DNA of 64,000 nucleotides from JAFGPS01 sp964628465 (GCA_964628465.1 CAZVOA010000002.1:186001-250000); one strand, 5' to 3'. Counted from the stretch's first letter, positions 1 to 9,433 are shown. The notes: generated from the sequence alone by a model not told the origin. Translations and numbers: made by a program.

Positions 1-39
1 ACACGGTACATTCCGATTAATATACAGGATAATTTATAA

Positions 40-1518
40 ATGACTGAAAAAGAAAGACAAGAACTTTTAGAGAATCTCCTTGCAAAACAAAAAGCAGGCG
101 AACTTAAAGTCTCTGATAGATACAATATACCTTTACAGGAAATGCCCGAGCAGGACCCTGACGTAAGAAAAACAAATGTCAACGAAGTCGCTATAGGCTA
201 TACTGAAACTCATGCCCGAATAGAAGCTCTCCGCTGTCTGCAATGTAAAAACGCACCATGCGTGCAGGGCTGCCCGGTCAAAATCAGGATAAAAGATTTT
301 ATCGAAGCTATCACCGAAGGCCAATACGGCCAGGCTCTTTCTATAATAAAGGAAAACTCACTTCTTCCGGCGGTTTGCGGCAGAGTATGCCCACAGGAAA
401 ATCAGTGCCAGCTTACCTGTACAGTAGGGAAAAAATTCAAGGACCCGGCAAAAGCAGTTTCTATTGGCCGTCTCGAAAGATTCGTCGCGGATATGAATCA
501 GAGTTCTGAATCCACTCCGGCGGTCGCGGCAAAGACTGGAAAGAAAGTCGCTATCATCGGCTCCGGACCAGGAGGTATTGTCGCGGCAGCGGATACGAGA
601 AGAGCGGGACACGATGTCACCTTATTCGAGGCCTTCCACAAACCCGGCGGCGTTATGGTATATGGTATCCCGGAATTCAGATTACCTAAAGCTATCGTAC
701 AAAAGGAAATTGATACTCTAATTAAAATGGGTGTAAAAATTAATTATAACTTCATCGTTGGCAAGACCAGAACAATTCAGCAATTGATGAATGAAGACGG
801 ATTCGACGCAGTTTATATAGGGGTCGGAGCCGGACTTCCGAATTTCATGGGAATTGAAGGCGAATCACTCGTAGGCGTATTCAGCGCCAACGAATATCTC
901 ACTCGCGCGAATTTAATGAAAGCGTACAGTTTCGGCTCAGGTTCAGATACACCAATTATTCAATCAAAAATAGTCGCAGTTGTCGGAGGCGGAAATGTCG
1001 CGATGGACGCGGCCAGAACCGCGCTTCGTCTCGGTGCCGAAAAAGTCTATCTGATATATCGAAGAACAGAAAAGGAAATGCCTGCCCGAATCGAAGAAGT
1101 GCATCACGCAAAACAGGAAGGCATAGAATTCCATATGTTACAAAGCCCAATACGAATACTCGGAGATGAAAACAGCAGAGTGACAGGAATCGAATGCCTC
1201 AAATACGAACTTGGCGAGCCGGACGATTCGGGAAGAAGAAGGCCGGTCGCAATAAAAGGTTCGGAATTTATTATCGAGCTTGATACGGTCATTATAGCGA
1301 TTGGAAATACACCGAATCCTCTTATTTCACAAACAATGCCTGAGCTTGAAATGACACGATGGGGAACTATTGTAGTCGATGAAAAAACTATGGCCGCTTC
1401 AGTACCGGGCGTTTTTGCCGGAGGCGATATTGTTTCAGGTGCGGCGACTGTAATTCTCGCAATGGGTCAGGGAAGAATAGCAGCCGCCTCAATTAACGAA
1501 TATCTCGCGAAAAAATAG
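40..1518 (+). CDS. gltA: GltA/NfnB-type FAD- and FeS-containing NADPH oxidoreductase
   Basis: A 492-residue glutamate synthase small-subunit-like flavoprotein. An N-terminal ferredoxin-like region carries two cysteine clusters (CLQCKNAPCVQGCP near residue 67 and CGRVCPQENQC near residue 113), expected to bind 4Fe-4S centres. Two Rossmann folds follow: GSGPGGI for FAD near residue 173 and GGGNVAMD for NAD(P) near residue 319. The family either feeds electrons to glutamate synthase or, when paired with an NfnA-type subunit, forms the bifurcating NADH:ferredoxin:NADP oxidoreductase. The PEQDP-VR opening resembles the Nfn large subunit. Any partner would lie upstream, outside the window. AGGA precedes the ATG by about 11 nt. 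Since the window also encodes a full GltBD, the NfnB role is as likely as glutamate synthase. Confidence 0.85.
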   Translation: MTEKERQELLENLLAKQKAGELKVSDRYNIPLQEMPEQDPDVRKTNVNEVAIGYTETHARIEALRCLQCKNAPCVQGCPVKIRIKDFIEAITEGQYGQALSIIKENSLLPAVCGRVCPQENQCQLTCTVGKKFKDPAKAVSIGRLERFVADMNQSSESTPAVAAKTGKKVAIIGSGPGGIVAAADTRRAGHDVTLFEAFHKPGGVMVYGIPEFRLPKAIVQKEIDTLIKMGVKINYNFIVGKTRTIQQLMNEDGFDAVYIGVGAGLPNFMGIEGESLVGVFSANEYLTRANLMKAYSFGSGSDTPIIQSKIVAVVGGGNVAMDAARTALRLGAEKVYLIYRRTEKEMPARIEEVHHAKQEGIEFHMLQSPIRILGDENSRVTGIECLKYELGEPDDSGRRRPVAIKGSEFIIELDTVIIAIGNTPNPLISQTMPELEMTRWGTIVVDEKTMAASVPGVFAGGDIVSGAATVILAMGQGRIAAASINEYLAKK

Positions 1519-1678
1519 AGCCAGAGCATTTCAGAGATGCTATTTCCATAAAATCTTCAGGTGCAAATAGCCGCTTTGCCGCTATTGCCAACATCCATTC
1601 CTTGTGTTAATATGACAAGAAGAAATTTATTAATTTGTGTTTAGTTATATTTTTTATACAAGGATTTCTAATCATATT

Positions 1679-3331
1679 ATGCGTATAGGTTTGGGGCAAT
1701 TTAATTCTATAGTCGGCAATCTTTCGGGTAATATCGAAAAGATGAAGGAATTTTACAATCGCGCGATTGAGGAAAAAGTTGATTTACTTATTTTTCCGGA
1801 ATTGGCGATTTGCGGTTATCCGCCGGAAGACTTGGTTTTAAAGAAACATTTTCTTGCAGACTGTGCAATTAGTATAGAAAAAACAGCCTCGGCTTGCCCT
1901 GATATGACTATCATCGCCGGTTTTGTCGAAACAGAAAGCGGTAAAAGCTACAACTCAGCCGCGGTAATGCAAAACGGGAAGATCGCTAATATTTATCGAA
2001 AAGTACAATTGCCAAATTACGGCGTATTCGATGAACGCAGGTATTTCCAGCATGGCACTGAGCCGCTGGTAATTGAAGTCAAAGGCACAAGATTAGCAAT
2101 TACAATTTGCGAGGATATATGGCAATTGAAATGGCTCGCTGATTTCCTCAAAAATTCCATGCCTATCGATATGCTTGTCAACATATCCGCGTCACCTTTT
2201 CATTACGGCAAAATCGAAATTAAAGAAAAGATTCTTAGTGACTGCGCACTTAAACTAAATTGTGCGGTTGTGTATTGTAATTTAGTCGGATGCCAGGACG
2301 AAATCCTTTTTGACGGCAGGAGCATTTTAGCGGATTCGTCGGGAAAAATAGTTACGAAAGCAAAAGCTTTCGAAGAGGATTTATTAATCGCTGACATTGT
2401 CACTGACACAAAAAAGAAAATACAAATAAAACCTCTTGGTCAGGAATCTTCTCAGCCGGAAAATGTAATCGACGAAATTTATCAGGCGTTAGTTTTGGGA
2501 ACAAGAGATTACACTCATAAGAACGGTTTCAAAAAAGTTCTTCTTGGCCTTAGCGGCGGAATTGATTCTTCTATTGTAGCGGCTATCGCGGTGGCCGCTC
2601 TCGGCAAAGAGAATGTAATCGGTATAACTATGCCAACGAAATTCAATAGCGCCGAAACGATTTCAGACGCGGGAAAACTCGCGAAGAATTTTGGTATGGA
2701 ATTTTTGACAATCCCAATCCATTCCATTTTGCAGGAATTCGATGATTCACTAAAAAGCGTTCAGGGCTGGGAAAGTGAGGGTATCGCTTATGAAAATCTA
2801 CAGGCCAGAATTCGCGGAACAATCCTGATGTCACTTAGTAATAAATCAGGCGCACTCGTATTAACTACAGGCAACAAAAGTGAGACAGCGGTCGGTTATT
2901 CAACATTATACGGTGACACGGCAGGCGGATTCGCGGTTATCAAGGATGTTCCAAAGACAATAGTTTACAAGCTGGCGGAACATATAAACAAAATCTCAGG
3001 AAGCGATGTCATTCCCGCAGATGTTATAACAAGACCGCCAAGCGCAGAACTCAAATTGAACCAGAAGGATACTGATTCATTGCCTGATTATGATTTGCTC
3101 GATGAAATCCTGAAAGGTTATGTAGAAGAAGATAAATCAGCAAGGGAGTTGATAAAATCCGGCTTGCCCAGGGACATTGTAATTCGTGTGATTCGAATGG
3201 TCGATAGAAACGAATATAAGCGAAGACAATCACCGCCGGGCGTAAAAATTACTACAAAAGCGTTTGGGAAAGACAGGAGATTACCGATTACCAACCATTA
3301 CAAATCGGGAAGTGACATGACTGATTTGTGA
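1679..3331 (+). CDS. nadE: Glutamine-dependent NAD(+) synthetase
   Basis: Last step of NAD biosynthesis: amidation of deamido-NAD with ammonia released from glutamine. The N-terminal carbon-nitrogen hydrolase (glutaminase) domain shows the expected Glu (FPELAICGYPPEDL), Lys (YRKVQLPNYG) and Cys (ICEDIW) catalytic triad. The C-terminal synthetase domain has the ATP-binding SGGIDSS motif and TGNKSE. The reading frame is open from 1637, but I place the start at the ATG at 1679, where homology begins (MRIGLGQFN), giving 550 residues, the usual length for the two-domain enzyme; AAGGA lies about 14 nt upstream, rather far. The stop is 15 bp from the end of the convergent gene that follows. Confidence 0.93.
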   Translation: MRIGLGQFNSIVGNLSGNIEKMKEFYNRAIEEKVDLLIFPELAICGYPPEDLVLKKHFLADCAISIEKTASACPDMTIIAGFVETESGKSYNSAAVMQNGKIANIYRKVQLPNYGVFDERRYFQHGTEPLVIEVKGTRLAITICEDIWQLKWLADFLKNSMPIDMLVNISASPFHYGKIEIKEKILSDCALKLNCAVVYCNLVGCQDEILFDGRSILADSSGKIVTKAKAFEEDLLIADIVTDTKKKIQIKPLGQESSQPENVIDEIYQALVLGTRDYTHKNGFKKVLLGLSGGIDSSIVAAIAVAALGKENVIGITMPTKFNSAETISDAGKLAKNFGMEFLTIPIHSILQEFDDSLKSVQGWESEGIAYENLQARIRGTILMSLSNKSGALVLTTGNKSETAVGYSTLYGDTAGGFAVIKDVPKTIVYKLAEHINKISGSDVIPADVITRPPSAELKLNQKDTDSLPDYDLLDEILKGYVEEDKSARELIKSGLPRDIVIRVIRMVDRNEYKRRQSPPGVKITTKAFGKDRRLPITNHYKSGSDMTDL

Positions 3332-3346
3332 AGAATATTATGAGGA

Positions 3347-4564
3347 TTATTTTCCAAGAATCGCGTCTGCTAAAGCAGTGGCAAAATTTCTCGCAAACTG
3401 CGGGTCTGCACAGGTAATTATCCGCAAATTCTCCTCGATAGGAGCAGTCGAATAGACAGCGCCCATCGCAGAGATATCATTGCTTAGTCCTACGGGACAA
3501 GCAACCTTGACTCCCTTCAGAATCCCTGCATTACCAAGAACCAATACTCCGGACGAAGTTGCTCCAATCAGCTTTCTTTTCTGCGAAGCATCCAGAATAA
3601 GATTTCGCACAACTATATCGTTATTGAACATAGCCGCACCGGGACCGCCTATTACAATTATCGCGTCATAATCATCTGCTTTGATTTGATTCGCGGTAAG
3701 AGAAACATTAAATAATGAGGCATTCATACCTCTTGCAGGTCCGAGCCGATTGCTTGCTACAGTGACCATAATTCGAGCGGATTCAAGAATAGACATTGTC
3801 TGCCAGAATTCATCATGGTTAAAATTTTCACTCGGTACGATTATAGCCGCTTTTTTCGCTGTTGTCCCGGAAGAGTTTCCATTGCCCTGCCCAGCCGTAT
3901 AGCCTATACAAACCATATACAAAACATCATAACCTCTTGGCAGGCTACAAATTTGAGAAACTTTACTTGCCTCGAAAACACTTATCGTAACCGAACCGAG
4001 TCCTTCCAGGCAAGCCGCCTGCAACTGGATATTCTGTGCGATATGACCAGCCTCAAGAAGCATTGCACTGTTGGTCGCCGTGCTTCGCGTTGCGGCGTTT
4101 CTTGTAACATTGGAAGTGATTATCATTACACATCCTGCGTTTGATACGGCAGCAGGCATCCCAGTGGCATTCCCAAGAGTAATACGAACATCACCTTCTG
4201 CTACTTGCTCGAGACTGTGATTAATAGGCTGATAATAAAATACTCCATCGTTGGCAACAACAAATAATTGCGTTGGGAAAGGTGATTCCAATGGACTCGG
4301 AACAGCCGGGACAATACCTGGATTTAGCCTGTTACCCAAACCAGCCCATGCCAACTGTCCGATTACAGTTTTGTCTATTGGCATCCCGGTAAATCTATCA
4401 TTTGTACGCAAACTCGCAAGAGCTTCCTGAAAGCTCTTTCCATCAGAAGTAGCAGGTTTTGTCAACTGTACTATTTTCTGTATGGTTGAACGCGCTCGTC
4501 TTTGACCAAAACTCACGGCGGTAAAACATGCGATTAAAACTATAAATAATATTTTACGTTTCAT
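3347..4564 (-). CDS. Secreted SagB/nitroreductase-like and DJ-1/PfpI-like fusion protein
   Basis: A 405-residue protein with a signal peptide (hydrophobic residues 4-18). Residues about 40-230 resemble the SagB-type nitroreductase-like fold (QLAWAGLGNRL, a GVFYYQPINHSLE stretch, then MLLEAGHIAQNIQLQA). Residues about 240-405 resemble the DJ-1/PfpI glutamine-amidotransferase-like fold (IVIGGPGAAMF, GNAGILKG). At the nucleophile elbow, where DJ-1/PfpI members have A-[IV]-C-x-G, this protein has GATSSG, so the cysteine is absent. That argues against protease or deglycase chemistry. Residues 20-40 are basic. Substrate and role are unknown. It is convergent with nadE and apparently monocistronic. 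Confidence 0.7.
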   Translation of the reverse strand: MKRKILFIVLIACFTAVSFGQRRARSTIQKIVQLTKPATSDGKSFQEALASLRTNDRFTGMPIDKTVIGQLAWAGLGNRLNPGIVPAVPSPLESPFPTQLFVVANDGVFYYQPINHSLEQVAEGDVRITLGNATGMPAAVSNAGCVMIITSNVTRNAATRSTATNSAMLLEAGHIAQNIQLQAACLEGLGSVTISVFEASKVSQICSLPRGYDVLYMVCIGYTAGQGNGNSSGTTAKKAAIIVPSENFNHDEFWQTMSILESARIMVTVASNRLGPARGMNASLFNVSLTANQIKADDYDAIIVIGGPGAAMFNNDIVVRNLILDASQKRKLIGATSSGVLVLGNAGILKGVKVACPVGLSNDISAMGAVYSTAPIEENLRIITCADPQFARNFATALADAILGK

Positions 4565-4758
4565 ATTCTCTATCCTCTAAAACTTATTTCGTTCCGGCTA
4601 AACATAATAATATTATTATACACGAAATTTAAGATTTGTCATGCTTTTTATCACTTTTCCGCTATAAACTTCTTATATGAAATAAGTTATACCGGCTAAA
4701 TTAAAAGCATACTTTCATGATAATAAAGACAAAAAGGCGGATTTTTATTAAAATTTCT

Positions 4759-4893
4759 TTATAGAGGAGAACCTGAAGTGATTTTAAAATATGTAAAAAT
4801 GCTGATAACAAGAAAACTAACCCAGAAATACACTCCCGCGAGTATCGAAAAGAAAACAGCAGCTTCGTCGATTATCCTGATAGCCCTTCGCAT
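4759..4893 (-). CDS. Small single-span membrane protein (44 aa)
   Basis: An uninterrupted 44-codon frame begins MRRAIRIIDEAAVFFSILAG and ends TSGSPL. An excellent Shine-Dalgarno (AGGAGGGG) sits about 5 nt before the ATG. A basic N-terminus is followed by about 23 hydrophobic residues, suggesting one transmembrane helix with the N-terminus inside. It lies alone between the SagB/DJ-1 gene and gnd and is divergent from gnd. The function is not recognisable. Support comes from the ribosome binding site and the membrane-helix character, not from homology. Confidence 0.55.
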   Translation of the reverse strand: MRRAIRIIDEAAVFFSILAGVYFWVSFLVISIFTYFKITSGSPL

Positions 4894-5151
4894 TTTTCCC
4901 CTCCTAAACAGCGAAATTACGTCGATTTGGAACCTTCTCTATTAAAAATATAACACGCTTTTCATAAAATGCAAAATTCAGATCAAAATATACCCTTTAT
5001 GACCAAAAGGTTCAGTTTTTTATTATTATTGACTACTTATCCTTGACCTTTTATATTATTTATATTCGATAATTAAGTATTCGCAGCTTAAAGAAGTATA
5101 ATATCCGAATACGTACTATTTTTACTGATATAATTCTATAGGAGAAATAAA

Positions 5152-6603
5152 ATGTCTAAAGCAGATATCGGCCTTGTTGGTTTGGCTGTAATGGGTGAAA
5201 ATCTGATTCTAAATATGGAAAGCAAAGGCTTTACAGTCGCTTGTTTTAATCGTACAGTCTCGAAAGTGGACGATTTTATGAATGCCAGGGCAAAAGGCAA
5301 AAAAATTATCGGTTGCCATTCCATCGAAGAGTTTACAGCTAATCTTAAAACGCCCCGCAAAGTTATGCTTATGGTCAAAGCCGGTACCGCGGTCGATGAT
5401 TTTATCGATATGGTACTGCCTCATCTTGAAGATGGAGATATAATCATCGACGGTGGAAATTCGCATTTTCCAGATACAATTCGCCGCACAAAATACGTCG
5501 AAAGTAAAGGCAAGCTCTACATCGGAACAGGTGTATCAGGCGGAGAGGAAGGCGCCCTTTTAGGCCCATCTATTATGCCAGGCGGTTCACCAGCGGCATG
5601 GGAACACGTCAAACCGATTTTCCAGTCGATTTGTGCAAAGACTGATGACGGTGAACCATGCTGCGAATGGGTCGGCGAAAACGGCGCGGGACATTTCGTA
5701 AAAATGGTTCATAACGGAATCGAATACGGCGATATGCAGATGATTTGCGAAACATACCAGATGATGAAAGATGGACTTGGCATGACAAACAGCGAAATGC
5801 ACGATTGTTTCGCAAAATGGTACGATGGTGAGCTTAACTCATATCTTATCGAGATAACACGTGACATTCTCGGCTATAAAGACGAAGAAGGAAATGAAGT
5901 GATAGACCTTATCCTCGATACCGCTGGCCAAAAGGGAACAGGAAAATGGACCGCTATCGAAGCACTAAACCAGGGACAGCCTTTAACTCTCATCGGAGAA
6001 GCGGTTTTTGCCCGATGTTTATCAGCGTTAAAAGATGAACGAGTCAAAGCGTCAAAATCGCTGAGAGGCCCGAAAGCCAAATTGAGAGGCGATAAGGAAA
6101 AGTTCCTGAATGATTTGCAGCAGGCATTATACGCGTCAAAAATAATCAGTTACGCACAGGGTTACCAGCTTATGCGGGCAGCGGCGGCTGAATACAAATG
6201 GAATCTCAACTACGGCGGAATCGCCCTTATGTGGCGAGGCGGCTGTATTATCCGTTCTGTCTTTTTGGGAAAAATTAAAGAAGCATATACGAAAAAACCG
6301 AAACTTGACAATCTGCTCCTCGACCCGTTCTTCAAATCAGCAATAAGGAAAGCTCAACCTTCATGGCGTCGTGTCGTTATGAACGCGGTCAAGCTCGGAA
6401 TCCCGATGCCAACGATTACTTCGGCACTTACATTTTACGATGGCTATCGTTCAGAACGTTTGCCCGCGAATCTGCTCCAGGCTCAACGCGATTATTTCGG
6501 CGCGCATACCTACGAAAGGGTTGACAAGCCAAGAGGTGAATTTTTCCATACGAACTGGACAGGTCACGGCGGACAAACTTCAGCTTCCACATATATAGTA
6601 TAG
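5152..6603 (+). CDS. gnd: 6-phosphogluconate dehydrogenase, decarboxylating
   Basis: Oxidative pentose phosphate pathway: 6-phosphogluconate plus NADP gives ribulose 5-phosphate, CO2 and NADPH. The 483-residue length is typical of the long (E. coli-like) form. Visible motifs are the NAD(P) site GLVGLAVMGENL near the N-terminus, the substrate loop GVSGGEEGALLGPSIMPGG near residue 128, the catalytic-lysine region GHFVKMVHNGIEYG near residue 183, and the C-terminal HTNWTG tail. GGAG lies 8 nt before the ATG. A strong terminator follows at 6665, so it is probably monocistronic. Its product feeds the same pentose phosphate pool as the transketolase-based island downstream. Confidence 0.97.
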   Translation: MSKADIGLVGLAVMGENLILNMESKGFTVACFNRTVSKVDDFMNARAKGKKIIGCHSIEEFTANLKTPRKVMLMVKAGTAVDDFIDMVLPHLEDGDIIIDGGNSHFPDTIRRTKYVESKGKLYIGTGVSGGEEGALLGPSIMPGGSPAAWEHVKPIFQSICAKTDDGEPCCEWVGENGAGHFVKMVHNGIEYGDMQMICETYQMMKDGLGMTNSEMHDCFAKWYDGELNSYLIEITRDILGYKDEEGNEVIDLILDTAGQKGTGKWTAIEALNQGQPLTLIGEAVFARCLSALKDERVKASKSLRGPKAKLRGDKEKFLNDLQQALYASKIISYAQGYQLMRAAAAEYKWNLNYGGIALMWRGGCIIRSVFLGKIKEAYTKKPKLDNLLLDPFFKSAIRKAQPSWRRVVMNAVKLGIPMPTITSALTFYDGYRSERLPANLLQAQRDYFGAHTYERVDKPRGEFFHTNWTGHGGQTSASTYIV

Positions 6604-6664
6604 AATTGAAAAATAGTTGGCCACCGAAATTTATAAAAAATTCAACGAGCCGGGTCTATTATGG

Positions 6665-6707
6665 AAACAGCAGTTTTTTTGCATAATGTCAAAAAACTGC
6701 TGTTTTT
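6665..6707 (+). terminator. Rho-independent terminator after gnd
   Basis: A perfect inverted repeat (AACAGCAG followed by T-run, then A-run followed by CTGCTGTT) encloses a 10-nt loop at 6681-6690 and ends in a T-run on the plus strand, about 60 bp after the gnd stop. The A- and T-rich flanks would let it work in either direction. Confidence 0.85.
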
Positions 6708-6803
6708 CTGCGGTAAAATTGCTGTTGACGTTACTTTTTTATCAAAAAAGGCTTAAATCTGCTGTTTAAACTTAAAATAGACTGTATTTTGCCTTATTAT
6801 CGC

Positions 6804-6832
6804 TTGACAATTGTATTGAAAACCTATATAGA
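6804..6832 (+). promoter_or_regulatory. Sigma-70-type promoter of the HU gene
   Basis: TTGACA at 6804-6809, a 17-bp spacer and TATAGA at 6827-6832 match the housekeeping consensus closely. The predicted start of transcription is about 70 nt upstream of the HU start codon. Confidence 0.7.
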
Positions 6833-6911
6833 TACGCTGAGTTTTCACTTTTAGTTAGTGAATTTGTATATTAGGGTATTAATTCTGTCAATGTTAAGGA
6901 GATAATGATTT

Positions 6912-7244
6912 ATGGCAACAAAAGCGGCAGCTAAATCATCTGCAAAGGTGATGAACAAGAGTGAAGTAGTTTCCGGGATTGCCGACGCGACCGGGCTAAC
7001 TAAAAAACAGGTAAGTTCAGTATTTGAAGCGATGACCGGCCAGATACAAAAGAGCCTTGGCCGCAACGGCGCAGGCGCTTACATGATTCCAGGGCTTATG
7101 AAGATAGTTGTAGTGAAAAAACCTGCTGTCAAAGCTCACAAGGGTATCAATCCTTTCACAAAGGAAGAGACCATGTTCAAAGCCAAACCGGCAAGGAATG
7201 TCGTTAAGATTAGACCGCTGAAGAACCTCAAGGATATGGTTTAA
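6912..7244 (+). CDS. HU/IHF-family DNA-binding protein
   Basis: A 110-residue histone-like nucleoid protein. An N-terminal Ala/Lys/Ser extension of about 12 residues precedes the helical dimerisation core (NKSEVVSGIADATGLTKKQV). The DNA-binding arm region follows (GLMKIVVVKKPAVKAHKGINPFTKE), where the usual RNPxT element is replaced by INPFTKE. It ends KIRPLKNLKDMV. The family bends DNA and shapes the nucleoid. AAGGAG lies about 9 nt before the ATG. It is the last core gene before tRNA-Arg and the integrated elements, and HU/IHF proteins commonly assist tyrosine recombinases; a role in element mobility here is only a possibility. Confidence 0.9.
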   Translation: MATKAAAKSSAKVMNKSEVVSGIADATGLTKKQVSSVFEAMTGQIQKSLGRNGAGAYMIPGLMKIVVVKKPAVKAHKGINPFTKEETMFKAKPARNVVKIRPLKNLKDMV

Positions 7245-7775
7245 TCTCTAAACAAGTCTTTTTGAACTGAGAAGATTGGCATTACAGGTTTTATTGTTGG
7301 TGCTGTTTGCGGCAGGAAGTCTAATTGTTTTCCTGATGTTTTATTTAATAGCTATATCATTCGGCTGGTGAGAGCGTTTAGCTTTTCTTGTTGTAAACTG
7401 CATTATAAACCTCTGCCATCTTCTCAGTTGAAGAAGGCAAACAGATAGGTATTACCCTAAGTTTTTATAGCGAACCTTTTTTTGAACAATAGAAAGCGGC
7501 AGTTTCTTATCTTTTCATTTTTCTCATACACCATGCCATCATTATTTTTTTACCTGTAAATTATTCTTGAGAGTTTGTGACTCCTTTAAAACAAGAAAGA
7601 TTACGCAAAGCTTTACATTTATAAAAACAGACAAAAAGCCGCCATAAAGCAAATAATTCACTTTTATATTACTATTATTAAGAAATCTCATGGAATGGGT
7701 AGAATTAGGTCTGCAAAATTAAAGTTAGGCATATATTGTATCTTATATTTTTTAGGATTTTTAGCTTGAAAAATA
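7245..7775. other. Intergenic region between HU and tRNA-Arg
   Basis: AT-rich DNA with no supported gene. A short hydrophobic frame at 7276-7371 (TTG start, no convincing ribosome binding site) is the only coding-like stretch. The integrase frame running in from the right ends at 7761. Confidence 0.5.
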
Positions 7776-9410
7776 TTGACAGCATTTGTAAGAAGTTGTT
7801 ATATTACAGCAACTTAGAACTTTGAGCGCCCGTAGCTCAGCTGGATAGAGCAACGGATTTCTAATCCGTAGGTCAGAGGTCCGAATCCTCTCGGGCGTAG
7901 TTAAATCGCGGGTATTATTATTATTTTCCATAGTGACAATACCCGTTTGTATTGTATCAACACATGATAACCCACCTGTTTTGACTAAGGAAGTGGACAA
8001 GTGATTTTCCGGCTTTATGGCTTCTCCATCCGTGCCAGTAGCTTTTGCTTCCTGAGCTTCTATGTTTGGCAAAGATAAATCCGGTAACTTTGAAATTGTC
8101 TCTGCCGCTTGTCCGCGGAAAATATGAGTATATCTATTCATTGTCAAATTTATATCGCTGTGTCTCATTATGGCTTGCGCGACTTTCGGGTGTGCGCCGC
8201 TCGCCGCGAGCAAAGAGCCTGTCGTATGTCTCAGGCTATGAAAATCACAAAACCGCCCAGCTTCATCGAGATACGGAATAGCTTTGAGTATTACATTGCC
8301 CAGTTCGTCCTTTTCCTCAGTTGCGGCCAAGTCCTCTTTTATCATGTTCGATGTTTTATCTGTCAAGGCTTTGTATCTACCCCCGAAGGCATGAGTACCA
8401 GGCAATTTTGTTTTGAAAAATTCTTTGAGCAATTTCGCTAATTCCGGCTTTATAGGCAGAACATCTTCGCTTCGATGTTTTGAGTAACCAGCCGCGACCG
8501 TGACGGTTAAATTATTCATGTCGAAGGAATTGACGGTTAATGTTCGCAGCTCGTTTGCTCGAAGCCCCGTTTCGACCGCTACGCGATATAGCAGATAACG
8601 TTCATACCCGGACATCCCAAAACGTTCAGGCGCCTTTAGAGTAGCTTGTAAAAGTCTTCGTATCTCGTTTGTCTCGAGCGCCCGCCGATTTCGCCTGCGA
8701 TCTGTTTCGGTATTCAATCGCTCCAGATTTTCGACCGGACTTCCACTTGCCTTCTGGTTTATCTGCATCCAGTGGCAAAAATGTTTCATGGCCTGTAAGT
8801 GGCTGTTGTGCGTCTGTGCGCTGAATTTTTTATTTGTGCGTCTTAATTCCGACAAGAAATTTTCAACTCGTTCCCCTGATATATCTTTCCACGTCAAGAA
8901 TTTACAGCCTGATATAATACGCCTTATACAAGTCATGGTTTGCTTTACGTGTTTAATGGTGTTATCACCTGCCGATAACGACCGCTCAAAATCCATCAGG
9001 TGTTCCGAAAGCGGCTTGTATATACCAAGCTGCTGCGAAGTCAAGCGGCCTTCGTTTATTAGAGTCACTTTCAACTTTTCAGGCAATGAGTTTAGCTGCT
9101 CGCCTATTTCAACTTCCAAGAGTCCTATCCTGATTAAATTCTCGCGAAGATATGCCGGTATATGGCAGAGCCATAATGCAAGTTGCTTGTCCGGTCTTTT
9201 ATCTGCCGCTTTGCACGCCACAAGAGAAACGATATTTTTGCCAAGCTCTTTAGTACATTCTTCGTCCGTTAAGCCGGGAAATTTCCGCCTGTGTTCGTTA
9301 TGGTCCCGAAAATCTATGTAGTATTTTTGAGAATTCTGCCTCTTGCCTTTTTCATCTTTGTAATGAGCCTTAAAAATCCGAAAACCTTCGTATTTTTTCT
9401 TTCGCTTCAT
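7761..9410 (-). CDS. int: Tyrosine recombinase/integrase of element 1
   Basis: A 549-residue site-specific recombinase. After a basic N-terminal region, a SAM-like core-binding domain spans about residues 130-220 and the catalytic domain about 245-445, with Arg284 (TGLRANELR), His391-xx-Arg394 (HSLRHTTG), His417 (MRHSD) and nucleophile Tyr427 (MNRYTH). From codon 504 the frame enters the attachment core and reads the tRNA antisense (TPERIRTSDLRIRN), so the last 31 residues come from chromosomal tRNA-Arg and its promoter. In the excised circle the same frame would continue into the segment at 18826-19059, giving about 595 residues. AAGG and GGTG precede the ATG. It is the only integrase recognised in the window. 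Confidence 0.93.
   Translation of the reverse strand: MKRKKKYEGFRIFKAHYKDEKGKRQNSQKYYIDFRDHNEHRRKFPGLTDEECTKELGKNIVSLVACKAADKRPDKQLALWLCHIPAYLRENLIRIGLLEVEIGEQLNSLPEKLKVTLINEGRLTSQQLGIYKPLSEHLMDFERSLSAGDNTIKHVKQTMTCIRRIISGCKFLTWKDISGERVENFLSELRRTNKKFSAQTHNSHLQAMKHFCHWMQINQKASGSPVENLERLNTETDRRRNRRALETNEIRRLLQATLKAPERFGMSGYERYLLYRVAVETGLRANELRTLTVNSFDMNNLTVTVAAGYSKHRSEDVLPIKPELAKLLKEFFKTKLPGTHAFGGRYKALTDKTSNMIKEDLAATEEKDELGNVILKAIPYLDEAGRFCDFHSLRHTTGSLLAASGAHPKVAQAIMRHSDINLTMNRYTHIFRGQAAETISKLPDLSLPNIEAQEAKATGTDGEAIKPENHLSTSLVKTGGLSCVDTIQTGIVTMENNNNTRDLTTPERIRTSDLRIRNPLLYPAELRALKVLSCCNITTSYKCCQYFSS
7776..7805 (+). promoter_or_regulatory. Promoter of tRNA-Arg
   Basis: TTGACA at 7776-7781 and TATATT at 7800-7805 with an 18-bp spacer (17 bp if read as TTATAT) lie 20 bp before the mature tRNA 5' end. 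This indicates the tRNA still has its own promoter after integration of the elements. Confidence 0.65.
7826..7899 (+). tRNA. tRNA-Arg (anticodon TCT)
   Basis: A complete 74-nt cloverleaf: acceptor GCGCCCG with CGGGCGT (first pair G-U), D stem GCTC/GAGC, anticodon stem ACGGA/TCCGT around the loop TTTCTAA, variable AGGTC, T stem AGAGG/CCTCT, discriminator A at 7899. CCA is not encoded. Its 3' 43 nt form the attachment core of two integrated elements; only this copy has the 5' half. Confidence 0.95.
7857..7899 (+). repeat. Attachment core copy A (inside tRNA-Arg)
   Basis: 43-bp direct repeat shared exactly with 19060-19102 and 53017-53059, running from the anticodon loop to the discriminator base. 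This copy is the left junction of element 1 and restores an intact tRNA, as expected for integration into a tRNA 3' end. Confidence 0.9.
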
Positions 9411-9433
9411 GGTACACCTACCTTTTAAATTTG

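Noticed and set aside
1519..1678. Imperfect stem GCAAATAG/CTATTGC after gltA as a terminator
   Set aside because: The stem is bulged and not followed by a T-run.
7276..7371. 31-residue hydrophobic frame after the HU gene
   Set aside because: It needs a TTG start with the purine stretch directly adjacent to it. Hydrophobic character alone is not enough.
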